Assembly: GCF_027579695.1 (NCBI RefSeq)
Contig: NC_083572.1
Span: 18,638,421 to 18,702,420, forward strand
From: Neoarius graeffei
Lineage: Eukaryota > Chordata > Actinopteri > Siluriformes > Ariidae
DNA: 64,000 nucleotides
Direction of reading: 5' to 3'
How positions within the stretch are numbered: the first letter of the stretch is position 1; every line of letters starts with the position of its first letter. This document shows positions 34,801 through 46,800 of this stretch, piece by piece. Under the pieces are notes generated by a model. It made no database searches. It was not told the origin of the DNA and saw only the letters and a program-made list of their open reading frames with translations. The position numbers and the translations under genes are program-made.

Positions 34801-37800
34801 CAAACAAACAAAAAAATGTGAGTGGCATATTTCCCAGTAAAACACTCATGTCTGTGTGTGTGTAATATAAAAAAAAAAAAATTAATCCACATTCATTGGA
34901 TATGAGCAATCGCATGCTCTGATTGGCAATTCTACTACTAGGATATCAGCTTATATACCGTGAGTAGAGGAAAAACAAAATGGCGGAGCATGTTGCTGAA
35001 CCAATCGAGGATGAAATAAAAATTCTACTCGAAAACAAAACCCCAAAAAACACACACAAAAAAGCAACAAAATATGGAATAAAAGTATTTGATGGTAAGA
35101 ATGTATCTTTTTTTATTTTTCAAGAATTATTATTATAGCATTTTTCACAAATTGCTCCTTTCATTTCGCCAGTTTGTTTACATTTTAAGTGGGAATGATT
35201 TTGTCGGACGTTTTGCATAAAGTTTTTATTTATCGAATTTGCAAAACATAGAAATGCGCTGTTTCTCAAAATCCAGTGAATGTGGATAGAATAAAACAGT
35301 TATTCCACTCAATCTCGTCGTACATGGCTTATAGCCAACTCTGTGCTATGCGTCTCATATGTCTCATCTCATCTCATCTCATTATCTCTAGCCGCTTTAT
35401 CCTTCTACAGGGTCGCAGGCAAGCTGGAGCCTATCCCAGCTGACTACGGGCGAAAGGCGGGGTACACCCTGGACAAGTCGCCAGGTCATCACAGGGCTGA
35501 CACATAGACACATACGCGTCTCATATGTATGTACAGTATCTCATCTCATCTCATTATCTCTAGCCGCTTTATCCTTCTACAGGGTCGCAGGCAAGCTGGA
35601 GCCTATCCCAGCTGACTATGGGCGAAAGGCGGGGTACACCCTGGACAAGTCGCCAGGTCATCACAGGGCTGACACATAGACACAGACAACCATTCACACT
35701 CACATTCACACCTACGGTCAATTTAGAGTCACCAGTTAACCTAACCTGCATGTCTTTGGACTGTGGGGGAAACCGGAGCACCCGGAGGAAACCCACGCGG
35801 ACACGGGGAGAACATGCAAACTCCACACAGAAAGGCCCTCGCCGGCCCCGGGGCTCGAACCCGGACCTTCTTGCTGTGAGGCGACAGCGCTAACCACTAC
35901 ACCACCGTGCCGCCTATGTACAGTATATTTATTTATATTTCATAGTAGCTCCGGGTGCTCCGGTTTCCCCCACAGTCCAAAGACATGCAGGTTAGGTTAA
36001 CTGGTGACTCTAAATTGACCGTAGGTGTGAATGTGAGTGTGAATGGTTGTCTGTGTCTATGTGTCAGCCCTGTGATGACCTGGCGACTTGTCCAGGGTGT
36101 ACCCCGCCTTTCGCCCGTAGTCAGCTGGGATAGGCTCCAGCTTGCCTGCGACCCTGTAGAAGGATAAAGCGTCTAGAGATAATGAGATGAGATGAGATGA
36201 GATGAGATTTCATAGTAGCCATATTAAAATCCCTAGGTGTACTTAAGTCAAATTATTTATGCTGACTGGGGGGGTGGGGGTGCTACATGATAGCACCTAT
36301 AAACCTAGGAACAGGTCATTCCCTCACCAGGTCCTCTTGGCAAGTAGATTCTATTTAGATATTTTTATAAATGAGGAAGCATCTAAACCACCATTCTTTC
36401 ATCTTCTTCTGGTACTATGTTTAGATACCTGCAGGAGTTTGCAGCACTGGGCACAGGTGGTAGCATTTACCATTTCCGAGACCAGATCCTGTCTGGAGGA
36501 CCTTCTGCGTTCTTCCTTATGAACGCTGACGTTTGCTCCGAGTTCCCTCTGCAGGACATGCTCCACTTCCACCAGCAGCATGGAAACTCTCACTGTGGAG
36601 TTATTCTCGGCACTACGGTAAATTTGACCATCAGAAGTCACTGAATTATTACAGAGGTATAAATTGGGAGGCTCTGCTGAGGTTGTACAGTGTATGAGTA
36701 GTAATCATGACACTTTTATTGCCCATTTCGCCAGGCTAACAGGAAGCAGTCTTTGAACTATGGGTGCATTGTGGAGAATCAGGAAACAAATGAGGTATAA
36801 ACAGTCCTGAGACATATGATCATAATTACAAAATGGTGAGTTACAGATTACAAATCATTCTTCTTCTTGTTTGGTTTCTTCCTATTTTTCTTATTGGGCA
36901 GGTGCTTCATTTTGTAGAGAAACCCAGTACATTTGTAAGTGATATTATCAACTGTGGCATCTACTTATTCACCCCAGAGATTTTTGTCCACATTGGGACA
37001 GTGTTTCAGAGAAATCAAGAAGACAGGCTGCTGTAAGTATCATTTACAGTAGAGGTTCATTAAAAAAATGAATGACAAATAAAATTATATAAATGACGTG
37101 AATGCCACAGACCCCATTTGTATAGATATGTTTTCATTATTTAAGTGTATTATTTATGTGTACACTGATACAGTGGTGCTTGAAAGTTTGTGAACCCTTT
37201 AGAATTTTCTATATTTCGGCATAAATATGACCTAAAACATCATCAGATTTTCACACAAGTCCTAAAAGTAGATAAAGAGAACCCAGTAAAACAAATGAGA
37301 CAAAAATATTATACTTGGTCATTTATTTATTGAGGAAAATGATCTAATATTACATATCTGTGAGTGGCAAAAGTATGTGAACCTCTAGGATTAGCAGTTG
37401 ATTTGAAGGTGAAATGAGAGGCAGGTGTTTTCAATCAATGGGATGACAATCAGGTGTGAGTGGGCACCCTGTTTTATTTAAAGAACAGGGATCTATCAAA
37501 GTCTGATCTTCACAGCACATGTTTGTGGAAGTGTATCATGGCACGAACAAAGGAGATTTCTGAGGACCTCAGAAAAAGCATTGTTGATGCTCATCAGGCT
37601 GGAAAAGGTTACAAAACCATCTCTAAAGAGTTTGGACTCCACCAATCCACAGTCAGACAGATTGTGTACAAATGGAGGAAATTCAAGACCATTGTTACCC
37701 TCCCCAGGAGTGGTCGACCAACAAAGATCACTCCAAGAGCAAGGCGTGTAATAGTCACAAAGGACCCCAGGGTAATTTCTAAGCAACTGAAGGCCTCTCT

Positions 37801-40800
37801 CACATTGGCTAATGTTAATGTTCATGAGTCCACCATCAGGAGAACACTGAACAACAATGGTGTGCATGGCAGGGTTGCAAGGAGAAAGCCACTGCTCTCC
37901 AAAAAGAACATTGCTGCTTGTCTGCAGTTTGCTAAAGATCATGTGGACAAACCAGAAGGCTACTGGAAAAATGTTTTGTGAACAGATGAGACCAAAATAG
38001 AACATTTTGGTTTAAATAAGAAGCGTTATGTTTGGAGAAAGGAGAACACTGCATTCCATCATAAGAACCTTATCCCATCTGTGAAACATGGTGGTGGTAG
38101 TATCATGGTTTGGACCTATTTTGCTGCATCTGGGCCAGGACGGCTTGCCATCATTGATGAAACAATGAATTCTGAATTATACCAGTGAATTCTAAAGGAA
38201 AATGTCAGGACATCTGTCCATGAACTGAATCTCAAGAGAAGGTGGGTCATGCAGCAAGACAATGACCCTAAGCACACAAGTCGTTCTATCAAAGAATGGT
38301 TAAAGAAGAATAAAGTTAATGTTTTGGAATGGGCAAGTCAAAGTCCTGACCTTAATCCAATGGAAATGTTGTGGAAAGACCTGAATCAAGCAGTTCATGT
38401 GAGGAAACCCACCAACATCCCAGAGTTGAAGCTGTTCTGTATGGAGGAATGGGCTAAAATTCCTCCAAGCCAGTGTGGACGACTGATCAACAGTTACCGG
38501 AAACGTTTAGATGCAGTTATTGCTGCACAAGGGTGTCACACCAGATACTGAAAGCAAAGGTTTACGTACTTTTTCCACTCACAGATATGTAATATTGGAT
38601 CATTTTCCTCAATAAATAAATGACCAAGTATAATATTTTTGTCTCATTTGTTTACCTGGGTTCTCTTTATCTACTTTTAGGACTTGTGTGAAAATCTGAT
38701 GATGTTTTAGGTCATATTTATGCAGAAATATAGAAAATTCTAAAGGGTTCACAAACTTTCAAGCAGCACTATATTTTGGCTATTATCAATGAAGCTTTTT
38801 AATTCCTGAACTTTCCAGGGCTTGACATTAACTTTTTAATCCACTTGTCCACTTGGACAAGCAGCAAGATTTTTCACTTGTCCTGACCATAACCGTTTAA
38901 TTCTTCTGTATTTACTCCTTCAAAGAAAGGAAAGTGATTAACAAAGTTTATCAAAAAACAGGTATAGTTATAATAATCATTATCCTTTAATGAGTTATAA
39001 TTTTTCAATAAAACTCAAACTTTAATTGCAACAATAAACAAAAACAATCCAATACCCCATTATAGTGCGTGTTTTGTTATTGTCCTAACCCAGGGCTTTT
39101 CAAAGTGTGGGGTGCGCCTTCCCTGGGGGGCGCCAGAGTTCTTCGGGGGGGCGCAACGTGAGGAAACATAAACCAGAATAAGTTACTATTGCAGACATTT
39201 AGCGAACTTCAGCTAACCTTTGCCAGAGACAAAGTGGATCGATTTTTAGTACCTAAAGCTACAGTGAGTGAGGAGACAGAGTCTGGGCCAAGCAAAAAAC
39301 CAGACCCTCCAGGATTTCGCGATGTTGCGATTTGCAGCTTCAACGCAAATTCAACCAATCCCTGCGAATTCAGGGCGTTGTTGCAATTATATCCAATCAC
39401 CGCAACTTTCCCGCAAATTTGACCAATCATTGGCGTCGTCTTGAGGTGACGTCGACAAACTACCTTCCGCCTTACTTCCGTGTATTGAGGTATTTCACCT
39501 GATGTCACAGGGTCACGTGATGCCCCGGTGTCCGCCATTTTGAAGGTCAAGCTAGCTAATGTCAACAACATAGTAGCTAGTATGTTACTGTAGCAATGTT
39601 TATGTTCAGTCATTTGGATGACTGTTAAAACCTTTCAGTCTCAAGTTTTTCCTATACTGTATTTACTAGTTTACTGTAATTATGATCCGGCAGCTATTTA
39701 CACCGGATCCGGTGTAAATAGCTGCCGGATCATAATTACAGTAAACTAGTAAATACAGTAAAGGAAAAACTTGAGACTGAAAGGTTTTAACAGTCATCCA
39801 AATGACTGAACGTAAACATTGCTACAGTAACATACTAGCTACTATGTTGTTGACATTAGCTAGTGCTAACAGCTAGCTGCTAGTACACTGCTACAACACA
39901 GACACCGACCCTAATAATACAGTTATTGGTCATTGCCTGGTAACAGCAAATTTATAATGGGCCATGTCTCAACAGACTAAGAAGTTATTTCAATGACATT
40001 TAATAACATTTTGTTTATCCTGAGGACCGAAAGTAAATGAAAATGTGAACAAACCTTAGCTGTAATAAGATGGCGACCACTGGCTTCAGGGACGACCCAC
40101 TGATGTAGGCATGTTACCCAGCCTGACACAAAATATTTGTAGGCATCCAAACTCTTATACGCTTTCAGATGAATACCTGTGTATGGCGATGGGTTTTTAA
40201 CGACATAGGTATACAGATCATGTGGGCCGAAGTCAGGTAAAGACGAGGGCTTCGTGTACTTCTGTATGTCAGTGAACAATCCTGGTGGAAGCAGGTAAAC
40301 GTCGTTCTCTAAGCCTGCTAACCTCAATTTTTGCAAATACCTCTCCCTCGCTCACCCTGTAAATGCCCTACGTCGCTGGATAGTGAAGGTGTTTTCTGCA
40401 TCTCGCTCCTTTTTCTTTTATGTTTTTCATTTGTCGCCTTCCTCGCATTCAAACTGATTCGAACCGTGACGTCCAAAATGGCAGCCTAACGATGCATCAC
40501 ATGACTTGGTCACGTGGGTGAAAAACCTCAATACATTCAAGAGAAGCAGCATGTGCGCAGTGTTGCCAGAATGGGCGGTATTAAGTGCATTTTGGCGGAT
40601 TTTGAACATATTTTGGACTGGAAAACGTCAGCAGTATCTGGCAACACTGCATGTGCGAGTCAGTGTTTATATAGGCTTAAATTCTGTTACTGAAAGTGTG
40701 TTATGTTTACAGTGAAGGACTGTGTGCACTTTACATTATTTTTTTACTTAATACAAGAAATTAATGGATGCCAACATTTTTGCCAAAATGGTATTTTATT

Positions 40801-43800
40801 TTCCATTGTTTAGGCAGCTTCAGCATCATACTGTGAGATTCTGTTCAAATTGTTTTTTTTTTCTTCTATGAAGCCTGAGCCATTTATTTTATTAGTTTAT
40901 AATTATTGTTTAATTTAGTCTTCAGGAGAGACTGCCTGCACACAGTACTAGTATTAATAGTTTTTTTCTTACATGAAAGCTGAGGCATTTATATTATATT
41001 TTAAGTTAACTTCATGTTGTGCTGTGAGGTTCTCTGCACTTTAACTTTTGAACCAACAGGTGCATTTGGGTAAGTAAAGCCTATTTTTCTGCATTTTTGT
41101 AGTCCTGGTAATCTTTTATATTGGTAAAGTTGTTTATAGGACCATTTCTCAGTGTCTTTGTTTTTTTAATCAATAGTTTTTCGGTAATAACTTAATATTT
41201 AACATATCACTCAATTTTAATCACAAAAAGAGAAAATCGCAACAATTTCTCGCAACTTTCAATTCCTCCTGCAATGTAATTGCAACAAAAACCTAAAAAA
41301 CACCGCAACTTTCATCGCAATTTTTTGGAAAAACCCCCGCAACATCAGACATTTTAGCCTGCAACAATCTCAAAAAAGGCCCGTGGAATCCTGGGGGGAC
41401 TGAAAAAAGAAGGAAGTATGACCACGATTATTTAAAGTTTGGATTTTCATGGACTGGATCTGAAGATGCTCCACTGCCACAGTGTGTTGTCTGCCAAGAG
41501 GTGCTAGCTAACGATGCTATGAGATGTTTAAAATGTGTAAAAGAAAAAAATAAAAATGTGTACAACAACCATTTTTTTAAAATACGAATGTAACATTAAG
41601 TATAGCAACAACAAGTCAAGTCAAGTTTATTTGTATAGCGCTTTTAACAATAAACATTGTCGCAAAGCAGCTTTACAGAATTTGAACAACTTAAAACATG
41701 AGCTAATTTTATCCCTAATCTATCCCCAATGAGCAAGCCTGTGGCGACGGTGGCAAGGAAAAACTCCCTCAGACGACATGAGGAAGAAACCTCGAGAGGA
41801 ACCAGACTCAAAAGGGAACCCATCCTCATTTGGGCAACAACAGACAGCCTGACTATAATATTAACAGTTTTAACATGAGGACAGTTTCGTTGATGTTATA
41901 ACTCTTCATTGATGGAAACTTGAGTGCAAAACTGATTCATGATAACTGCAGTCCTAAAGTTAGCAAGACAACTGTAGTCCTCAGCCATAAAAGCATTACT
42001 GTAAGAGTCAAGGGCATCCTCCAGGTATAACCCTCAACTAGCCTCATGGGGCCGTCCTTCACAGGAGCGATGCGATAAAACTCCGACCAGACACAGGGCA
42101 CCATGATGGATCAAGCAGGTCCGAGGGGCAGAAGAGGCCAGCATCTCAATCCCAGGACCAACATGTAACTCAGAGGGGCAGATTGGGGGGGAAGAGAGAG
42201 AGAAAGAAAACACATGTTGTTAGGTATGCCCTAAAAATGACAAGTATTAAATCTGTGTGGTAGGCTCGCAGAGACGAGAGTCTTGATATAAGGCATAACA
42301 CACAACAATGGCATGTTAATATGGTAAAAAATATATCATGACCTGCTCTGGCTGGATGCTTGATTGGGTGATGGGAGCACACTCCTCAGCAATGATGAGA
42401 TGCAGATGGGACCCTTAGGGCTGGCCAAGACAATTCAGTTACATTTCACCAGGTCTGGGACATGCGACAGAAGTCTGACGACCGATTCCCTGCAGGCTAC
42501 GATAGCCAGTCGAGGTCTCCACCCTCTCCACCAAAAGATGACTCCATGTAACTCAGAGGGACAGATTTGGGGTGGGGGAGGGGGGAGGGAAAGAAAACCC
42601 AGGTTGTTAGGTATGCCCAATGTCACCTGAATAAGTAGGAGCAGTATACATATTGCACCGAGTACAAGCAGGGACTCCGGCAACTAACTAAGACAGCATA
42701 ACTAAAAGGAGAGAGCCAGAAGGTAACACAGGCATGAGGGAGCCCCGGGACATAAAGCAGCCAGCCACTACACCGTCAACAAACTCGAGTGAGCAAGCGA
42801 GTGGGGACTGACAGCATCCATACATCCCAGTTTACCAAAACACTCTATGTCTGTGGACCCTCTAGAGCTACACCTTTACCTCATAAATACCATTAACAAA
42901 AGGCTTGACTAAACAGATATGTTTTCGGCCTAGACTTAAATGCTGAGACTGTGTCTGATTCCCGAACATTACTTGGAAGGCTGTTCCATAACTGTGGGGC
43001 TTTGTAAGAAAAGGCTCTGCCCCCTGATGTAGCCTTCACTATACGAGGTACCAGCAGATAGCCTGCACCTTTTGATCTAAGTAGGCATGGCGGGTCATAG
43101 AGGAGCAGAAGTTCACTCAGGTACTGTGGTGCGAGACCATTTAGTGCTTTAAAGGTCAATAGTAGTATTTTATAATCAATACGAAATTTGATTGGGAGCC
43201 AATGCAGTGTGGATAAGACAGGCGTGATGTGGTCATATTTTCTAGTTCTAGTAAGGACTCTTGCTGCTGCATTTTGAACTAACTGGAGCTTATTTATGCA
43301 CTTATTGGAACATCCAGACAGTAAGGCATTACAATAATCCAACCTGGAGGTAACGAAAGCATGGACTAGTTTTTCTGCGTCATGCAATGACATTAAATTT
43401 CTTATCTTTGCAATATTTCTGAGATGAAAGAAAGCTATCCGGGTGATGTTATCAATGTGAGTTTCGAATGAAAGACTGGGGTCAATAATCACTCCGAGGT
43501 CTTTTACTGCTGCACGTGAAGAAACAGAAAGGCCATCCAGAGTCACTGTGTAATCAGAAAACTTACTTCTAGCTGTATGTGGTCCTAGCACAAGTACTTC
43601 AGTCTTGTCAGAGTTAAGCAGAAGGAAATTAATAAGCATCCAGTGTCTAATGTCCTTAACACATTCCTCAATTCTATTAAGCTGGTGTCTCTCATCAGGT
43701 TTTGCAGAGACATACAACTGTGTGTCATCAGCATAACAGTGGAAACTAATACAATGTTTATGAATAATATCGCCCAGAGGTAACATATTGTAGCTTTCCC

Positions 43801-46800
43801 TAGGTGTGGGTGGAGCACAGAGGACGGCAGGACAGAGATCAGGTTCAACAAATAGTTTTATTGCTCCACTTTTCAGGGAACACAATATGTTTCACACAGA
43901 CGCACGCACACACACACATCAGGTGTCTGGTTCGGGAGAGATCTCCTCTGCTCTCGCTCTCCCTCCCTAAATAGGGCGCGGTCCCTGGGAAGACACACAA
44001 ACACAGGTTAATTGCTCTCAGGTGAAGTGATTCTGCCACTTACCTTCCCTGACTCCGCCCTCCTGTCACAGACCGGTGCTTGACCACGCCCCCGCTGCCA
44101 CATACCCCCACCGCCCGACTCAGGCCGGGCAGCCGTCCGGCCCGCAGCCGACTCCCCCCCCCCCTTGACGGGAGAGGAAGTCCGCCACGACCATCTGCGT
44201 CCCCAGCCTGTGGACCACCTTGAAATTAAAGGGTTGGAGCGCCAGATACCAACGGGTGATCCGCGCGTTGGCATCTTTCATGCGGTGGAGCCACTGGAGG
44301 GGCGCGTGGTCCGAACAGAGGGTGAAAGAGCGCCCCAGCAGGTAGTACCGGAGGGCGAGGACCGCCCATTTGATCGCCAGGCACTCCTTTTCAATCGTGC
44401 TGTAGCGCCCCTCCCGCACTGACAGCTTCCGGCTGATGTATAGGACCGGGCGATCCTCCCCCTCCACCTGCTAGGACAAAACGGCCCCCAGCCCTCTGTC
44501 CGACGCATCCGTCTGTAACATAAAAGGGAGAGAGAAGTCAGGGGAGTGTAAAAGTGGCCCCCCACACAGTGCAGCCTTTACCTCCGAGAAAGCCCGCTGG
44601 CACTGCTCCGTCCACTGGACCGGATCTGGCGCCCCTTTTTTAGTGAGGTCAGTCAGCGGGCTGGTGATGTCCGAATAATTAGGTATAAACCTACGATAGT
44701 AGCCAGCCAGCCCCAGGAACTGTCTCACCCCCTTTTTGGTCTTGGGCCTCGGGCAGGCCGCAATCGCTGCTGTCTTATTAATTTGGGGACGCACCTGCCC
44801 GTTGCCCAAGTGGAAGCCCAGATACCGTACTTCCACCCGCCCAATCGCACACTTCTTTGGGTTGGCCGTGAGTCCCGCCCGTCTCAGTGACCTAAGGACG
44901 GCCCTCAGGTGTTGCAGGTGCTGCTGCCAGTCGTTACTATAAACGATAATGTCGTCCAGGTAGGCGGCCGCATAGGTGGCGTGGGGCCGGAGGACCCGGT
45001 CCATCAGCCGCTGAAACGTAGCGGGCGCCCCAAACAGCCCAAATGGAAGTGTGACGAACTGGTGTAAGCCGAACGGTGTGGAAAAGGCCGTTTTCTCCCG
45101 GGATAATGGAGTCAAGGGGATCTGCCAATATCCCTTCGTTAAATCCAGTGTCGAGTAAAAGCGAGCCGTGCCTAGTCGATCGAGCAGCTCATCAATACGA
45201 GGCATTGGGTACGCGTCGAATTTAGACACCGCGTTGACTTTTCTATAGTCCACACAGAACCGGACCGAGCCGTCGGCCTTGGGAACCAAGACCACCGGGC
45301 TGCTCCAGTCGCTGTGGGACTCCTCGACGATGCCCATTTCGAGCATGGCCTGAAGTTCTTCCCGAACCACCTTTTTTTTGTGTTCGGGTAGTCTATAAGG
45401 GCGGCTACGCACTACCACCCCCGGGGGTGTCTCTATGTGGTGTTCTATGAGGTTAGTGCGACCGGGCAGGGGCGAGAACACATCCGAAAACTCGGCCTGC
45501 AACTGGGCGACCTCCGTGAGTTGGGTCGGGGAGAGGTGGTCTCCACAGGGGACCGGAGAGGTACGTGATGCCAAATTCCCTTTTTGAACCTCCGGCCCCA
45601 GCTCCGCCTTCTCCGGAACTACCGACACCAACGCCACGGGGACCTCCTCGTTCCAGAGTTTGAGCAGATTGAGGTGGTAAATCTGTAGCGCCCCACCCCT
45701 GTCTGTTCGCCTCACCTCATAGTCGACGTCCCCGACTCGCCGTGTGACCTCAAAGGGTCCTTGCCACTTGGCGATTAATTTGGAGCTCGACGTGGGCAAG
45801 AGTACGAGTACTTTATCTCCCGGTGTGAACTCTCTAAGGCGCGTACCCTTGTTGTACAGGCGGGCTTGCCGTTCCTGGGCCTGCCGCAAATTCTCCTGAG
45901 TTAGGTGGGTGAGCGTGTGGAGTTTTGCGCGCAGGTCCATAACGTACTGAATTTCATTCTTACTTTGTGAAGGTCCCTCCTCCCAATTTTCCCGCAGCAC
46001 GTCCAGGATGCCGCGCGGCTTACGCCCATATAATAATTCGAACGGGGAGAACCCCGTGGAGGCTTGAGGGACCTCTCGCACTGAGAACAGCAAGGGTTCG
46101 AGCCACTTATCCCAATTACGTGCGTCCTCACTTACGAATTTCTTAATGATATTTTTGAGGGTGCGGTTGAACCGTTCTACTAAACCGTCCGTTTGTGGGT
46201 GATATACACTGGTGCGGATCGGCTTAATCCCCAATAACCCATACAGTTCGCGTAGTGTTCGTGACATAAACGTAGTGCCTTGATCAGTCAGAATCTCTTT
46301 CGGGATTCCAACTCGGGAGATGACGCGGAAGAGTGCCTCTGCAATACTGCGTGCTGAGATATTGTGCAGAGGCACTGCTTCCGGGTATCGCGTTGCATAG
46401 TCCACTAGAACTAATATAAAGCGGTACCCTCGTGCTGACCGATCTAATGGCCTGACGAGATCCATCCCAATTCTTTCAAACGGGGTCTCGATTAACGGTA
46501 GAGGGCGCAATGGCGCTTTTGGAATGGCCGCTGGATTTACTAACTGGCATTCGCGGCATGCCGTACACCACCTACGGACATCGCCGCGAATCCCCGGCCA
46601 ATAGAATCGGGCCATTATTTGGGCTAGTGTTTTATCCTGCCCTAAGTGTCCAGCCATGGGATTAAAGTGAGCCGCCTGGAATACCAATTCCCGGCGGCTC
46701 TTTGGAATCAAAAGCTGCGTGACTCGCTCTTTAGTTTGAGTGTCCTGCGTCACTCGGTATAACCTATCCTTCATAATCGCGAAGTAGGGGAAGGACGGGG

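Larger units (their letters stand above)
39310..41395. mobile_element. Unclassified DNA element with TTGCGA subterminal repeats and a palindrome
   Basis: Its insertion is proven by the split hAT transposase reading frame. The ends share CCAGGATT(T/C)C(G/A)CG inverted. Both ends carry many copies of TTGCGA/TCGCAA (for example near 39322, 39345, 41236, 41254, 41312), as in transposase-binding arrays. Inside are a 312-bp palindrome and a SWIM/YqaJ-associated exon. No clear target duplication could be fixed. Confidence 0.65.

Noticed and set aside
39209..39613. 134-codon minus-strand frame
   Set aside because: It crosses the border between the hAT remnant and the inserted element, so it is a composite by chance.
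44165..44422. Plus-strand open frames opposite the Gmr1 gag-pol gene (for example 44165-44422, 47306-47790, 48120-48433)
   Set aside because: They are GC-rich shadows of the minus-strand polyprotein and have no domain of their own.
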